Source: Paraburkholderia elongata (GTDB lineage: Bacteria > Pseudomonadota > Gammaproteobacteria > Burkholderiales > Burkholderiaceae). Taken from it: DNA of 43,159 nt. Of this stretch, positions 26,586 to 34,427 are shown piece after piece. Position 1 is the stretch's first letter. Each line of letters starts with the position of its first letter. The stretch covers positions 1-43,159 of the forward strand of contig NZ_WOEZ01000088.1 of NCBI RefSeq assembly GCF_013177735.1, in the 5' to 3' direction. The notes under the pieces are model-generated. The model was not told the origin of the DNA. It did not search any database and saw only the letters and a program-made list of their open reading frames with translations. The position numbers were made by a program, and so were the translations under genes.

Positions 26586-27569
26586 TCACTGTCCGGGATA
26601 TAACCCCAACGTGCTTGCATGCAGACGCGCGAGCCCGAGCAACGCGTCCGTGTAAGGCGTAGGCACATCGGTAAGCTGCCCCAGTTCACGCACCGCGGCC
26701 ACCAGCGCATCGAGTTCGACCGTTTTACCCGCCTGAACGTCCTGCAGCATCGAGGTTTTCATCGCGCCGAGTTTGAGCGTGACCTCGTGGCGATCCGCCG
26801 GCGCCTGCTCGATTGGAATGCCGAAGCGCGCACCGATCTCCTTTGCTTCCAGCATGATGCTCGTAACGAAGTTGCGCACCAGTTCGTCGCTGAGAATCCG
26901 GTCGGTGGTCGCGCCGGTGATGGCGCTGATCGGATTCATCGTCATATTGCCCCACAGCTTGTACCAGACGTCGCGCTGAATCTGCTCTGACATCGACGCA
27001 TTGAAGCCCGCTGCGGCCAGCGTGGCGGTGAGCGTTTTGACGCGTTCGCTCGAACTCCCCGACGCCTCGCCGACGATCAGCCCATTGCCCTGATGATGCC
27101 TGATGACGCCCGGCGATTCGATCAAGCAGCTCGCATGCACCACGCAACCCACCGTCTGTGCGGTCGGAATCGCGGCGGCGATCGCGCCGTCAGGATCGAT
27201 CGACTTCAGCCGCTTGCCCGCGAAATCGCGGCCGAGCCCGTCACAGAACCACCATGGCACGCCGTTCATCGCGGTCAGCACGATCGTATGCGGGTTCAGC
27301 AGCGGCGCGATATGCGCGGCCACCGACGCCATTGCCGGGCCCTTGACCGCCACCACGACGAGGTCCTGCACGCCGAGATCCGCCGTTTGTTCGCTCGCCT
27401 TCACCTTCACGGTATGCGTCGCGCCGCCTTCGATCAGACGTAAGCCGTGCTGCTGCAACGCACTGAGCGTCGCTCCGCGCGCCACCACGCTCACGTCGTG
27501 GCCGGCCTGCGCGAGCTTCACCCCCATCCAGCCGCCGATCGCGCCTGCACCGTAGATTCCTACTTTCAT
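26586..27569 (-). CDS. 2-dehydropantoate 2-reductase family oxidoreductase (PanE-like)
   Basis: A 327-residue NAD(P)-dependent reductase. The Rossmann site is VGIYGAGAIGGWMGVKLAQ (from residue 3). NGVPWWF is the conserved Asn-Gly segment of ketopantoate reductases, and the C-terminal part has the catalytic-type lysine region WYKLWGNMTMNP. PanE converts ketopantoate to pantoate in coenzyme A synthesis. However, Burkholderiales carry several paralogues, and the context (aminotransferase, aldolase) suggests a catabolic 2-keto acid, so panE itself is not assigned. ATG 27569 has AAGGA upstream. That AAGGA belongs to the last unit of a 12-bp tandem array. Confidence 0.86.
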   Translation of the reverse strand: MKVGIYGAGAIGGWMGVKLAQAGHDVSVVARGATLSALQQHGLRLIEGGATHTVKVKASEQTADLGVQDLVVVAVKGPAMASVAAHIAPLLNPHTIVLTAMNGVPWWFCDGLGRDFAGKRLKSIDPDGAIAAAIPTAQTVGCVVHASCLIESPGVIRHHQGNGLIVGEASGSSSERVKTLTATLAAAGFNASMSEQIQRDVWYKLWGNMTMNPISAITGATTDRILSDELVRNFVTSIMLEAKEIGARFGIPIEQAPADRHEVTLKLGAMKTSMLQDVQAGKTVELDALVAAVRELGQLTDVPTPYTDALLGLARLHASTLGLYPGQ

Positions 27570-27653
27570 CGCTTCAATCCTTGCTTTAATCGTCGGGGCA
27601 ATCTTCGCCTCAATTCTCGCGTTAGTTCTTTCGTTAGTCCTTGCGTTAATCCT
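27570..27653 (-). repeat. 12-bp tandem repeat array forming the aldolase-reductase spacer
   Basis: On the minus strand seven degenerate 12-bp units lie head to tail: AGGATTAACGCA, AGGACTAACGAA, AGAACTAACGCG, AGAATTGAGGCG, AAGATTGCCCCG, ACGATTAAAGCA and AGGATTGAAGCG. The array begins inside the last codons and stop of the aldolase gene and ends at the base before the reductase ATG. Each unit begins with a purine-rich, Shine-Dalgarno-like AGGA or AGAA. Twelve is a multiple of three, so unit loss or gain keeps the upstream open frame in phase with the reductase. Confidence 0.85.
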
Positions 27654-28437
27654 TATAGCTCGCGTCGATGCGATCCACGCGCCGCACCAACGCGTCGAAC
27701 ACATCCTGTCCCGCACCGTGACGCGGATCGAACTGCAACGAGTCGCGCGAGCAGCGGATCGCCACTTCTTCGGGCACCGGCCGCGCGCGACCCATCGAGA
27801 ACGTGGCCATCTGGATTTCGCATGCGCGGTTGAGCGTCCACAGAATAGCGAAAGTCTGCGGCAACGTGTGCCCCCAAGCAAGCAGGCCATGGTTGCGCAA
27901 GATCACCGCCTGTTTGTTACCGATATGTTCGAGCAAACGCGGCCCTTCTTCCGCATGCACCGTAATGCCTTCGAAGTCGTGATACGCGATGCGGTCATGC
28001 AACTGTGCGCTATAGAAGTTGGTTTGTTCCAGGCCGTTTTCGAGGCATGCCACTGCGACGCCGGCCGTGGTGTGCGTGTGCATCACGCAGTGCGCATCGG
28101 CCAAACCTTCGTGAATCGCCGCATGCACGACAAAGCCCGCGGGATTCACCGGATACGGCGAGTTGTCGAGCACGCGCCCTTGCGCGTCGATCTTCACGAG
28201 ATTGCTCGCGGTCACTTCGCTGTAATGCAGGCCGAACGGATTGATCAGGAAGTGGCGCTCGCCGCCGCTCACGCTCGCCGGCACGCGCAACGTGATGTGG
28301 TTGTAGATCATCTCGGTCCAGCCGAGCATATCGAAGATGCGATAGCACGCCGCCAGTTGCACGCGCGCCTGCCATTCGTCGGGATGCATCGCGGCGGCCT
28401 TCGGCGGGGCCGCTGGTTGCATTTCAAGAGTCGTCAT
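27646..28437 (-). CDS. Class II aldolase/adducin family protein
   Basis: A 263-residue protein of the zinc-dependent class II aldolase family (fuculose-phosphate aldolase/adducin head). YNHITLRVP, INPFGLHYSEVTASNLVK (in part), HTHTTAGVAVA and ILRNHGLLAWG supply the conserved metal-binding histidines and substrate loop. The phosphate-binding glycine motif of sugar-phosphate aldolases is not obvious, so a non-phosphorylated hydroxy acid substrate is possible. ATG 28437 is chosen because GGAG lies six bases upstream; TTG 28440 is the only other candidate. It is the middle gene of a three-gene minus operon, flanked on both sides by tandem-repeat spacers. Confidence 0.88.
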   Translation of the reverse strand: MTTLEMQPAAPPKAAAMHPDEWQARVQLAACYRIFDMLGWTEMIYNHITLRVPASVSGGERHFLINPFGLHYSEVTASNLVKIDAQGRVLDNSPYPVNPAGFVVHAAIHEGLADAHCVMHTHTTAGVAVACLENGLEQTNFYSAQLHDRIAYHDFEGITVHAEEGPRLLEHIGNKQAVILRNHGLLAWGHTLPQTFAILWTLNRACEIQMATFSMGRARPVPEEVAIRCSRDSLQFDPRHGAGQDVFDALVRRVDRIDASYKD

Positions 28438-28448
28438 CAAGGTCTCCG

Positions 28449-28500
28449 TTGTTATCGTTCGATATCGTTCGCTGCGGTTCGCTATCGTTCGTTACGTTCG
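28449..28500. repeat. 10-bp tandem repeats in the aminotransferase-aldolase spacer
   Basis: About five 10-bp units follow each other on the plus strand: GTTATCGTTC, GATATCGTTC, GCTGCGGTTC, GCTATCGTTC and GTTACGTTCG. TATCGTTCG recurs at steps of 10 and 20 bases. The array lies between the aminotransferase stop (28521) and the aldolase ribosome binding site (about 28444-28447), so it is inside the operon message. Confidence 0.82.
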
Positions 28501-28520
28501 GCCGTTGCGAGTCACAGCCG

Positions 28521-29720
28521 TTATGCGCCCGCCACCACCGCCGCGATTGACGACGCCACATAGCCGGCGTTGCTCGCATTCAATCCGGCAACGCACATGC
28601 GTCCCGAACGCAGCACATACACGGCGTATTCGCTTCGCAAACGCTCGACCTGGGCTTCGCTCAAGCCCGTGTACGTGAACATGCCGCGCTGCGCCACGTA
28701 ACGCGCGCGCATCACTTCATCGACGCGGCCTGCAAGGCCTTCATGAATCGTGCCGCGCATGGCGAGAATCCGTTCGCGCATGGTGGCGAGCTCCGCTTCC
28801 CACGAAGCACGCAAGGACGTGTCCGACAGCACATTGGCGACGAGGCGAGCGCCATGCGTCGGTGGATTGCTGTAATTGGCGCGCACCGCCGACATCAATT
28901 GCCCGAGCACGCGAGCCGCTTCTTCCTTGCTCTTGCACACCACGCTCAACGCGCCGCAGCGCTCGCCGTACAGCGAGAAATTCTTCGAGAACGAACTGGC
29001 GACGATCAACGGCACACCCGCATCGGCGAGCAGGCGCACGCAGGCGGCGTCCTCCTCGAGACTCGCGCCGAAACCTTGATACGCCATGTCGACAAACGCA
29101 ATCAGTTTGCGGCGCTGCAATACCGGCACCAGTTCCGCCCATTGCGCCGGACTCAGGTCGACGCCGGTCGGGTTGTGGCAGCACGCGTGCAGCAACACGA
29201 TGCTCTGTTCCGGCAAGCGGCCGATCGTGTCGATCATGTCGGCGAACCGCAGGCCACCAGTGTGTTCGTCGTAATAGGGATAGGTGTTGACCGTGAGGCC
29301 CGCGCCTTCGAATACCACGCGATGGTTTTCCCAGCTCGGATCGCTGATCCATATCTGCGAGGCCGGGAAATAGCGCTTCAGAAAATCCGCGCCGACCTTC
29401 AGTGCACCTGAGCCGCCGATGGTCTGCAAGGTCGCGATGCGGCCCGCTGCACGCGCTTCGTGGTCCGCGCCGAACACCAGCGCCTGTGCTGCGTCGCGGT
29501 AGAGCGGCAGACCGGCCATCGGCAGGTACGAACGCGGGCCGATCGCGCCGAGCAGCGCGGTTTCGGCATGCCGCACGGCGTCCATCACCGGCAGCTTGCC
29601 GGCGTCGTCGAAATAGATGCCGATGCTCAGGTTCACTTTGTTGGGCCGCGGATCGAGTTGAAAATCCTCGTTCAGGCTCAGAATCGGGTCGCCCGGATAG
29701 GCGGGAATATGGTCGAACAT
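28521..29720 (-). CDS. Aromatic/aspartate aminotransferase (TyrB/AspC family)
   Basis: A 399-residue fold-type I aminotransferase using pyridoxal phosphate. The N-terminal IPAYPGDPILSLNEDF, then LHACCHNPTGVD, DMAYQGFG and the Schiff-base lysine Lys246 in SSFSKNFSLYGERCGAL are all canonical. So is the carboxylate-binding Arg near the end (LRSGRMCVAGLN). It would transfer an amino group between aromatic amino acids or aspartate and 2-oxoglutarate. The ATG at 29720 has AAGGA upstream and matches the family start (MFDHIPAYPGDP); nine further codons upstream are unlikely. First gene of the minus operon, divergent from a LysR gene that may regulate it. Confidence 0.92.
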   Translation of the reverse strand: MFDHIPAYPGDPILSLNEDFQLDPRPNKVNLSIGIYFDDAGKLPVMDAVRHAETALLGAIGPRSYLPMAGLPLYRDAAQALVFGADHEARAAGRIATLQTIGGSGALKVGADFLKRYFPASQIWISDPSWENHRVVFEGAGLTVNTYPYYDEHTGGLRFADMIDTIGRLPEQSIVLLHACCHNPTGVDLSPAQWAELVPVLQRRKLIAFVDMAYQGFGASLEEDAACVRLLADAGVPLIVASSFSKNFSLYGERCGALSVVCKSKEEAARVLGQLMSAVRANYSNPPTHGARLVANVLSDTSLRASWEAELATMRERILAMRGTIHEGLAGRVDEVMRARYVAQRGMFTYTGLSEAQVERLRSEYAVYVLRSGRMCVAGLNASNAGYVASSIAAVVAGA

Positions 29721-29901
29721 GGCAATTCCTTGAGTGGAGCCCCGCATGTGGCTGGATTGCGACCGGCGTATACCCTGAATGTGGACTGTTGCAGCCTGGT
29801 CTTAGCCGCGTGGGCGAGACGGAAGTCTAAGCGGGTTTCCAGCTTCCCGTCGACCAGGACGAGTGTCGACTAATGGCTCGCTGCATACAATCAATCGATT
29901 T

Positions 29902-29930
29902 TTCACGATTCGTAAGTTTTTCTTTAGAAT
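29902..29930 (+). promoter_or_regulatory. Promoter of the LysR gene with +1 at the start codon
   Basis: TTCACG (29902-29907) and TAGAAT (29925-29930) match sigma-70 hexamers at 4 and 5 of 6 positions with 17-bp spacing. The expected transcription start is 29937, the A of the ATG. No ribosome binding site is present between. Confidence 0.55.
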
Positions 29931-29936
29931 CGCCTG

Positions 29937-30878
29937 ATGCCACTCACACGCGTCACCATCCGTCAGTTCGAAGCGTTTCTCGCCATCGTCGATTTGCACA
30001 GTATCGGCGCGGCGGCGGAACGGCTCGGGCTGACCTCGTCGGCGGTCAGCCAGTTGCTGGCCGAACTGGAAACGGAACTGGGCTTTCGCCTCTTCGACCG
30101 TACGACGCGGCGCGTCAATCTGTCGAGCGCGGGGCAGGATTTTCTGTCGTCGGCCGAATCGGTGTTGCGCTATGTGCGCGCCGCCGCCCAATCCGCCGAC
30201 GACATCCGCAATCGTGCGGCCGGCATCGTGCGAGTCGGCGCACCGCTGGTGCTCGCGGCGACCGCGCTGCCGGCGGCCATCGCCGAATATGCGCGTGACA
30301 AACCGAAAGTGGTCGTGCGCATTTTCGACACCGTGGTCGAACAGTTGGTGGAGCGCGTGGAAAGTGGCGACGTGGATCTGGCGATCGGCCCGGATCGCCA
30401 GAGCGGCACGCGGGTGCGTTGCGATCCGGCCTTCGCGAGCCCGTGGGTGATGTGGTGCGCACCGAGCCATCCGTTGAACGCACGGCGCCGGGTGCAGTGG
30501 CAGCATTTGCGCGACGTGCCGATCGTGGCCACCGGCCGCGATCACGAGCGCGCGGTCGAACAGATGCTGGCCAACCTGCCGGTGGAGGCGCGCATCATTC
30601 CGGTGGACGTGGTGGACAACGTCACCACGGCGTTCGGCCTGGCTTCACAGGGGCTTGCCGTGACGCTCGCGCCCGCCTATGTCGCGCCGCTCGCGCGAAC
30701 CTTCGGGCTGGTGATGAAGCGGATCGTCGATCCGGAAACGATCCGCGAAGTTTGCGTGTATCGCTCAACCGAACGTGCACTGTCACCGCCCGCGGACGGT
30801 TTCGCGGAATTCATCATGCCGTGGCTGAAGCGCTGGGATCGTGAGACGCAGGCCGATGCGCGGGTTAAGCGCGGGTGA
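29937..30878 (+). CDS. LysR-family transcriptional regulator
   Basis: A 313-residue LysR regulator. The DNA-binding helix-turn-helix is in residues 4-62 (IRQFEAFLAIVDLHSIGAAA begins it, with SAVSQLLAELETELGFRLFDR following). The effector domain begins near IVRVGAPLVLAA. It is divergent from the aminotransferase operon with a 216-base gap, so that operon is its probable target. A good promoter places the transcript start on its own ATG, suggesting a leaderless message. Confidence 0.9.
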   Translation: MPLTRVTIRQFEAFLAIVDLHSIGAAAERLGLTSSAVSQLLAELETELGFRLFDRTTRRVNLSSAGQDFLSSAESVLRYVRAAAQSADDIRNRAAGIVRVGAPLVLAATALPAAIAEYARDKPKVVVRIFDTVVEQLVERVESGDVDLAIGPDRQSGTRVRCDPAFASPWVMWCAPSHPLNARRRVQWQHLRDVPIVATGRDHERAVEQMLANLPVEARIIPVDVVDNVTTAFGLASQGLAVTLAPAYVAPLARTFGLVMKRIVDPETIREVCVYRSTERALSPPADGFAEFIMPWLKRWDRETQADARVKRG

Positions 30879-30961
30879 TTTTCCATGCAAGTTCAATTGC
30901 GCTTCGGCTACCCATCAACTGCGTCGCAGTTAACCTACGGGCGCAGCTTCGGCGCGCCGGC

Positions 30962-31780
30962 TCAGGACCGCTCAGGCAACAGACATAGCGCGAACAACTG
31001 GCGCTGGCCGGAGATTCCCAGCCGCGCATAAGCGCGCTTCTGATACGTAATCACGCTGGTCGCCTTGATGCCCATTTGCTCGGCAATCTCGGTGGCGCTT
31101 GCGCCCTCGAGCGTGCCGCGCAGCACGTCGATCTCGCGCGGTGTCAGCGCCGGGCAGGCGCGTCTGACACGCGCCAGCATCGCGGCTGCCGTGCCTTTCT
31201 GATGCTGTCCGTTGAGCGCGTAATGGCTTTTCGCCGCGTGCGCGAACAGATGCGCCACGCTTTCTACGTGCTCCAGTTCGCCTGGCTGAAACATGTCGTA
31301 TGCCCTGTCACGATACAGATTGATCGACAGCCAGACGCTTTCCATTGGTTGCAGAAGCAACGAAAGCCGGTCGGACACGTTGGGCTGTGCATAGCAGGCG
31401 GCGCGGTAGGCTTCGTTCTCGATTTCTTCGCTTTGCTGCTGGTGCAGCACTAATGCCTCGTGCGACTGTTTCGCTTGCGGGCGGCCGATGATGGCGCGAT
31501 TGCCGTCGAGGGCGTAGAAGTGCGTAGCGTAGCGGTCGGCGACATCACGGAGAAAGCGGCCGCCGCGATGGTCGGCGGCAGAGACAGTGCGAGGCCTCGC
31601 GTCGAATTCATAGGCGAAAATCGTGCACTGCGAAACGGGAAGCGTGTCGCCGACGGTTTTCAGAATGCTTGCAGCGAGCGCGTCCGGGTCGGCATGCGAG
31701 ATCGACATGACGAGATCAGTCACACGCGAAGTGTTGATTTGCCCGCTGCGGGGCGGTGTGGATATGCGCCAGGAACGCAT
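30962..31780 (-). CDS. LuxR-type helix-turn-helix regulator
   Basis: A regulator of about 272 residues. The C-terminal 65 residues are a LuxR/GerE DNA-binding domain (CPALTPREIDVLRGTLEGAS, then ATEIAEQMGIKATSVITYQKR, in part, and YARLGISGQRQLFAL). The N-terminal part lacks the acyl-homoserine-lactone binding signature and looks GAF-like or unassigned, so quorum sensing should not be assumed. ATG 31780 is the most plausible start, though no ribosome binding site is seen; ATG 31708 is an alternative. It points tail to tail with the upstream LysR gene. Targets are unknown. Confidence 0.82.
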   Translation of the reverse strand: MRSWRISTPPRSGQINTSRVTDLVMSISHADPDALAASILKTVGDTLPVSQCTIFAYEFDARPRTVSAADHRGGRFLRDVADRYATHFYALDGNRAIIGRPQAKQSHEALVLHQQQSEEIENEAYRAACYAQPNVSDRLSLLLQPMESVWLSINLYRDRAYDMFQPGELEHVESVAHLFAHAAKSHYALNGQHQKGTAAAMLARVRRACPALTPREIDVLRGTLEGASATEIAEQMGIKATSVITYQKRAYARLGISGQRQLFALCLLPERS

Positions 31781-31922
31781 GATAAAGGCGAGGTCGCAGT
31801 GCTTGGGTTTCAGTCTGGCAAGCGTAGCACAATGGCGCGTTACGGCTGGCGCTGCTCTGCCTTGGCGGCGGAGTCCGCTTACGCCGCTAGGGCCCACGCA
31901 AACCGGGCGACGAATGAAAAAA

Positions 31923-32813
31923 CTATAGCGCCCCCAATTTAACAGCCAGGAAATCGACGAGCAGCCGCGTTCGCTGTGGCAAGCGCCGCGTTCTCGCCCA
32001 CATCGCATGCAACGGCAAAGGCGTGAGCTGGAAATCCGCCAGCAAAACCTCAACCCTTCCTGATTCGACCCATTCCTGAATCTGCCAGAAGGCCGCTATC
32101 CCGACCCCCATGCCGCCCAGCACGCCCGCATTCACCGCAGCCACCTGATTGCTGTCGAAGCGCCCTGCCACATTCACCGTAATCTCGTGTCCATCGGACG
32201 ACGTAAACACCCACCGCCCAGGATTAGGCACTCCCGTTCGGACGACACAATCGTGTCTCGCCAGATCCCGTGGATGCGACGGTCTGCCGTGTTCGGCAAG
32301 ATAGGCCGGCGCTGCGAACACCACCCGCCGAAGCGTGCCGATCCGTCGCGCCACCAGCCGTGAATCCGGCGTTTCGCCAATGCGGATCGTCACATCGGCA
32401 CCGGTTTCTGCCGGATCGCGATACTCGTCGCTCAGATCGAGCGACAACTCCAGTTGCGGATGACGCTGCAAAAACTCCGCAGCGAGCGGTGCGATGAATT
32501 GCGGGCCGAACAGCGTGGGCGCATTGATGCGCAAACGCCCGGTGAGCCGGTGCGCTTCCTCGGCGAGTTCGGTGCGCGCCAGTTCGAGTTCGGTCAGCGC
32601 GCCTTTGACGCGCTCGTAAAAACGCATGCCGGCCGCGCTCGGTTGCGAAGTGCGCGTGGTTCGCACGATCAAGGTCGATCCGTGCACCCGCTCGAGCACC
32701 TGAAGCGACCGGCTGACGGCCTGCAACGACCGCCCAAGCCGGCGCGCGGCGCTCGTCAGACTGCCCTCTTCGACGATCGCCACCAAAGTTTCCAGATCGC
32801 GCAATGCATCCAT
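31923..32813 (-). CDS. LysR-family transcriptional regulator
   Basis: A 296-residue LysR regulator of the CrgA-like group. The helix-turn-helix is at residues 1-60 (LETLVAIVEEGSLTSAARRL, in part; LQAVSRSLQVLERVHGSTL). The effector domain starts at LTGRLRINAPTLFG, with the C-terminal pattern LPLHAMWARTRRLPQRTRLLVDFL (in part) common in this group. ATG 32813 has GGAG ten bases upstream. It is divergent from the MFS gene at 32921 with a 107-base gap, so it most likely controls that transporter. Confidence 0.9.
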   Translation of the reverse strand: MDALRDLETLVAIVEEGSLTSAARRLGRSLQAVSRSLQVLERVHGSTLIVRTTRTSQPSAAGMRFYERVKGALTELELARTELAEEAHRLTGRLRINAPTLFGPQFIAPLAAEFLQRHPQLELSLDLSDEYRDPAETGADVTIRIGETPDSRLVARRIGTLRRVVFAAPAYLAEHGRPSHPRDLARHDCVVRTGVPNPGRWVFTSSDGHEITVNVAGRFDSNQVAAVNAGVLGGMGVGIAAFWQIQEWVESGRVEVLLADFQLTPLPLHAMWARTRRLPQRTRLLVDFLAVKLGAL

Positions 32814-32920
32814 CGCCGATTCTCCCGTTTTTCGTGAGGATGTATCCAATTTAGTGCGATTTGTGTTTGTCTGACGTGAGAGTAGCATCGATTAACTTTC
32901 ACTTTACGGCTAGCCCGACG

Positions 32921-34153
32921 ATGGACTCTCCCACGATTCAATGCCAGACAGCGCCCCGAACGGCTACGCCGCCGGCGCACAGCGTTCCGACCGCGCGCTT
33001 CGCCGCGATGGTCGCGGTCGCCGTGCTGCCGCTGTATGCGTCACAAACGTTGATCGGCCCGCTCGACGCCTCGCTGCATCTCGGCGCGTGGACCACGCTC
33101 GTCACCGCCTTGACGCTGTTTGGTTATGCGGTCGGCCTCGTCGGCCTCGTACCGCTGATCGACCGCTTACCCAATCGGCCCTTGATTGCCGCGACGCTGT
33201 TCGCGCAGATCGCGTGTCTCGCACTGGCCGCTATCGCGCCGCTGGCACCCGTGTTTCTCGCGGCATCGTTCGCTGTCGGCGTGACATCGAGCGTCGTGCA
33301 GATGCTGGTGCCCGCGGCGGCGTCGCTCGCGCCGCCGTCTTCGCGCGGCAAAGTCGTCGGCAACGTGATGAGCGGTTTGATGCTCGGCATTCTGTTATCG
33401 CGGCCGCTTGCCAGTGTGATCGGCGGCGCATTCGGCTGGCGCGCGTTTTATGCAGTCGATGCTCTGCTGCTCGCCGCCGTCACGCTTGCCGTGGTACCGC
33501 GTTTGCCGGATAGCCGCCCTGTCGGCGCGCCGTCGTATGCCGCATTATTGGCGTCGATGGTGCGGTTGGTGGCGCATGAGCCCGTGCTGCGCCGGCGGGA
33601 TCTGTACCAGGGCTTGCTAATGGCCGGCTTCAATGCGTTCTGGAGCAGCGTTGCCATCGTCCTGACGCGTGCGCCGCTCGGTCTGAACAGCACCTCTGTT
33701 GCTCTGTTCGCGCTGGCCGGCGGTGGCAGCGTGTTCATCGCACCGTTGGCGGGCCGAGCCGGCGACCGGGGCTGGTCGAAGCCCGCCAGCATGCTCGCTC
33801 ATGCGGTCGCCATTGCGGCCGCCCTGATGGCGGCACTGGCGTTGGCCTCGGGAGTGTCGCGCGCCGCATCGATCGTCATGCTGGCCGTGGCCGCATTCTT
33901 TATCGATGGTGGCGTGATTGCCGATCAGGCGCTCGGCCGACGCGCGATCAATCTGCTCGCGCCCGAATCGCGTGGCCGGGTGAATGGGCTCTATACAGGG
34001 CTCTTCTTCGTCGGCAGCGCGGTAGGCGCCACTATCGCCGGGCCGGCGCTCGCGCGTTGGGGCTGGCCGGGTGTATGTGTCGCTGCATTGGGCTTTTTCG
34101 CCGCGGCAGCGGGACTGCATCTGCGCGACAGTTCGCGCGGACGCGACGCATGA
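32921..34153 (+). CDS. MFS transporter, 12-helix type
   Basis: A 410-residue inner membrane transporter with about twelve hydrophobic segments. VAVAVLPLYASQTLIGPLDA (in part) forms the first helix region, and GRVNGLYTGLFFVGSAVGA is a conserved late-helix motif of YnfM/MFS exporters. The canonical motif A between helices 2 and 3 is degenerate (LIDRLPNRPLI). Substrate unknown. It is divergent from a LysR gene, a common arrangement for inducible efflux. The 3' end is followed by a hydrolase fragment. Confidence 0.87.
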   Translation: MDSPTIQCQTAPRTATPPAHSVPTARFAAMVAVAVLPLYASQTLIGPLDASLHLGAWTTLVTALTLFGYAVGLVGLVPLIDRLPNRPLIAATLFAQIACLALAAIAPLAPVFLAASFAVGVTSSVVQMLVPAAASLAPPSSRGKVVGNVMSGLMLGILLSRPLASVIGGAFGWRAFYAVDALLLAAVTLAVVPRLPDSRPVGAPSYAALLASMVRLVAHEPVLRRRDLYQGLLMAGFNAFWSSVAIVLTRAPLGLNSTSVALFALAGGGSVFIAPLAGRAGDRGWSKPASMLAHAVAIAAALMAALALASGVSRAASIVMLAVAAFFIDGGVIADQALGRRAINLLAPESRGRVNGLYTGLFFVGSAVGATIAGPALARWGWPGVCVAALGFFAAAAGLHLRDSSRGRDA

Positions 34154-34181
34154 TCGATCTTACGAACGACTGAAGGATTAA

Positions 34182-34325
34182 GTGGAAGGTGCTCACGCCT
34201 ATCGTGGCAACGTGCCCAGCGCCGAAGCGCACCTGCTTGAAGGTGGGCACTTTGTGTTGGATGAAGCAGTCGATCAGGTTGCGGCGTTAATGATTCAGTT
34301 TCTTGGTGCGCGGCTGGCGCGATAA
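34182..34325 (+). pseudogene. C-terminal fragment of an alpha/beta hydrolase
   Basis: The frame from 34182 reads V-E-G-A-H-A-Y-R-G, then NVPSAEAHLLEGGHFVLDEA, and ends QFLGARLAR before the stop TAA at 34323-34325. The GHF segment supplies the catalytic-triad histidine and the C-terminal helix of alpha/beta hydrolases such as haloalkane-dehalogenase-like enzymes. A stop codon (TAA 34179-34181) lies just before, and the adjacent upstream sequence is the MFS gene end. Only about 47 residues remain and no nucleophile or acid is present. This is a remnant of a deleted gene, not a functional one. Confidence 0.72.
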
Positions 34326-34427
34326 TGCGTTCTTTCCTGGCGGGTGGTCTGGTTGTATGCGCAACGACCGTGGGCCGGCCCCCGGGAAAGACACCCACGA
34401 TCACCCGGGAAAGGACTCGCGCACCCA

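Noticed and set aside
30962..31780. LuxR-type regulator as a quorum-sensing receptor
   Set aside because: The N-terminal part lacks the acyl-homoserine-lactone binding pattern and no synthase gene is adjacent.
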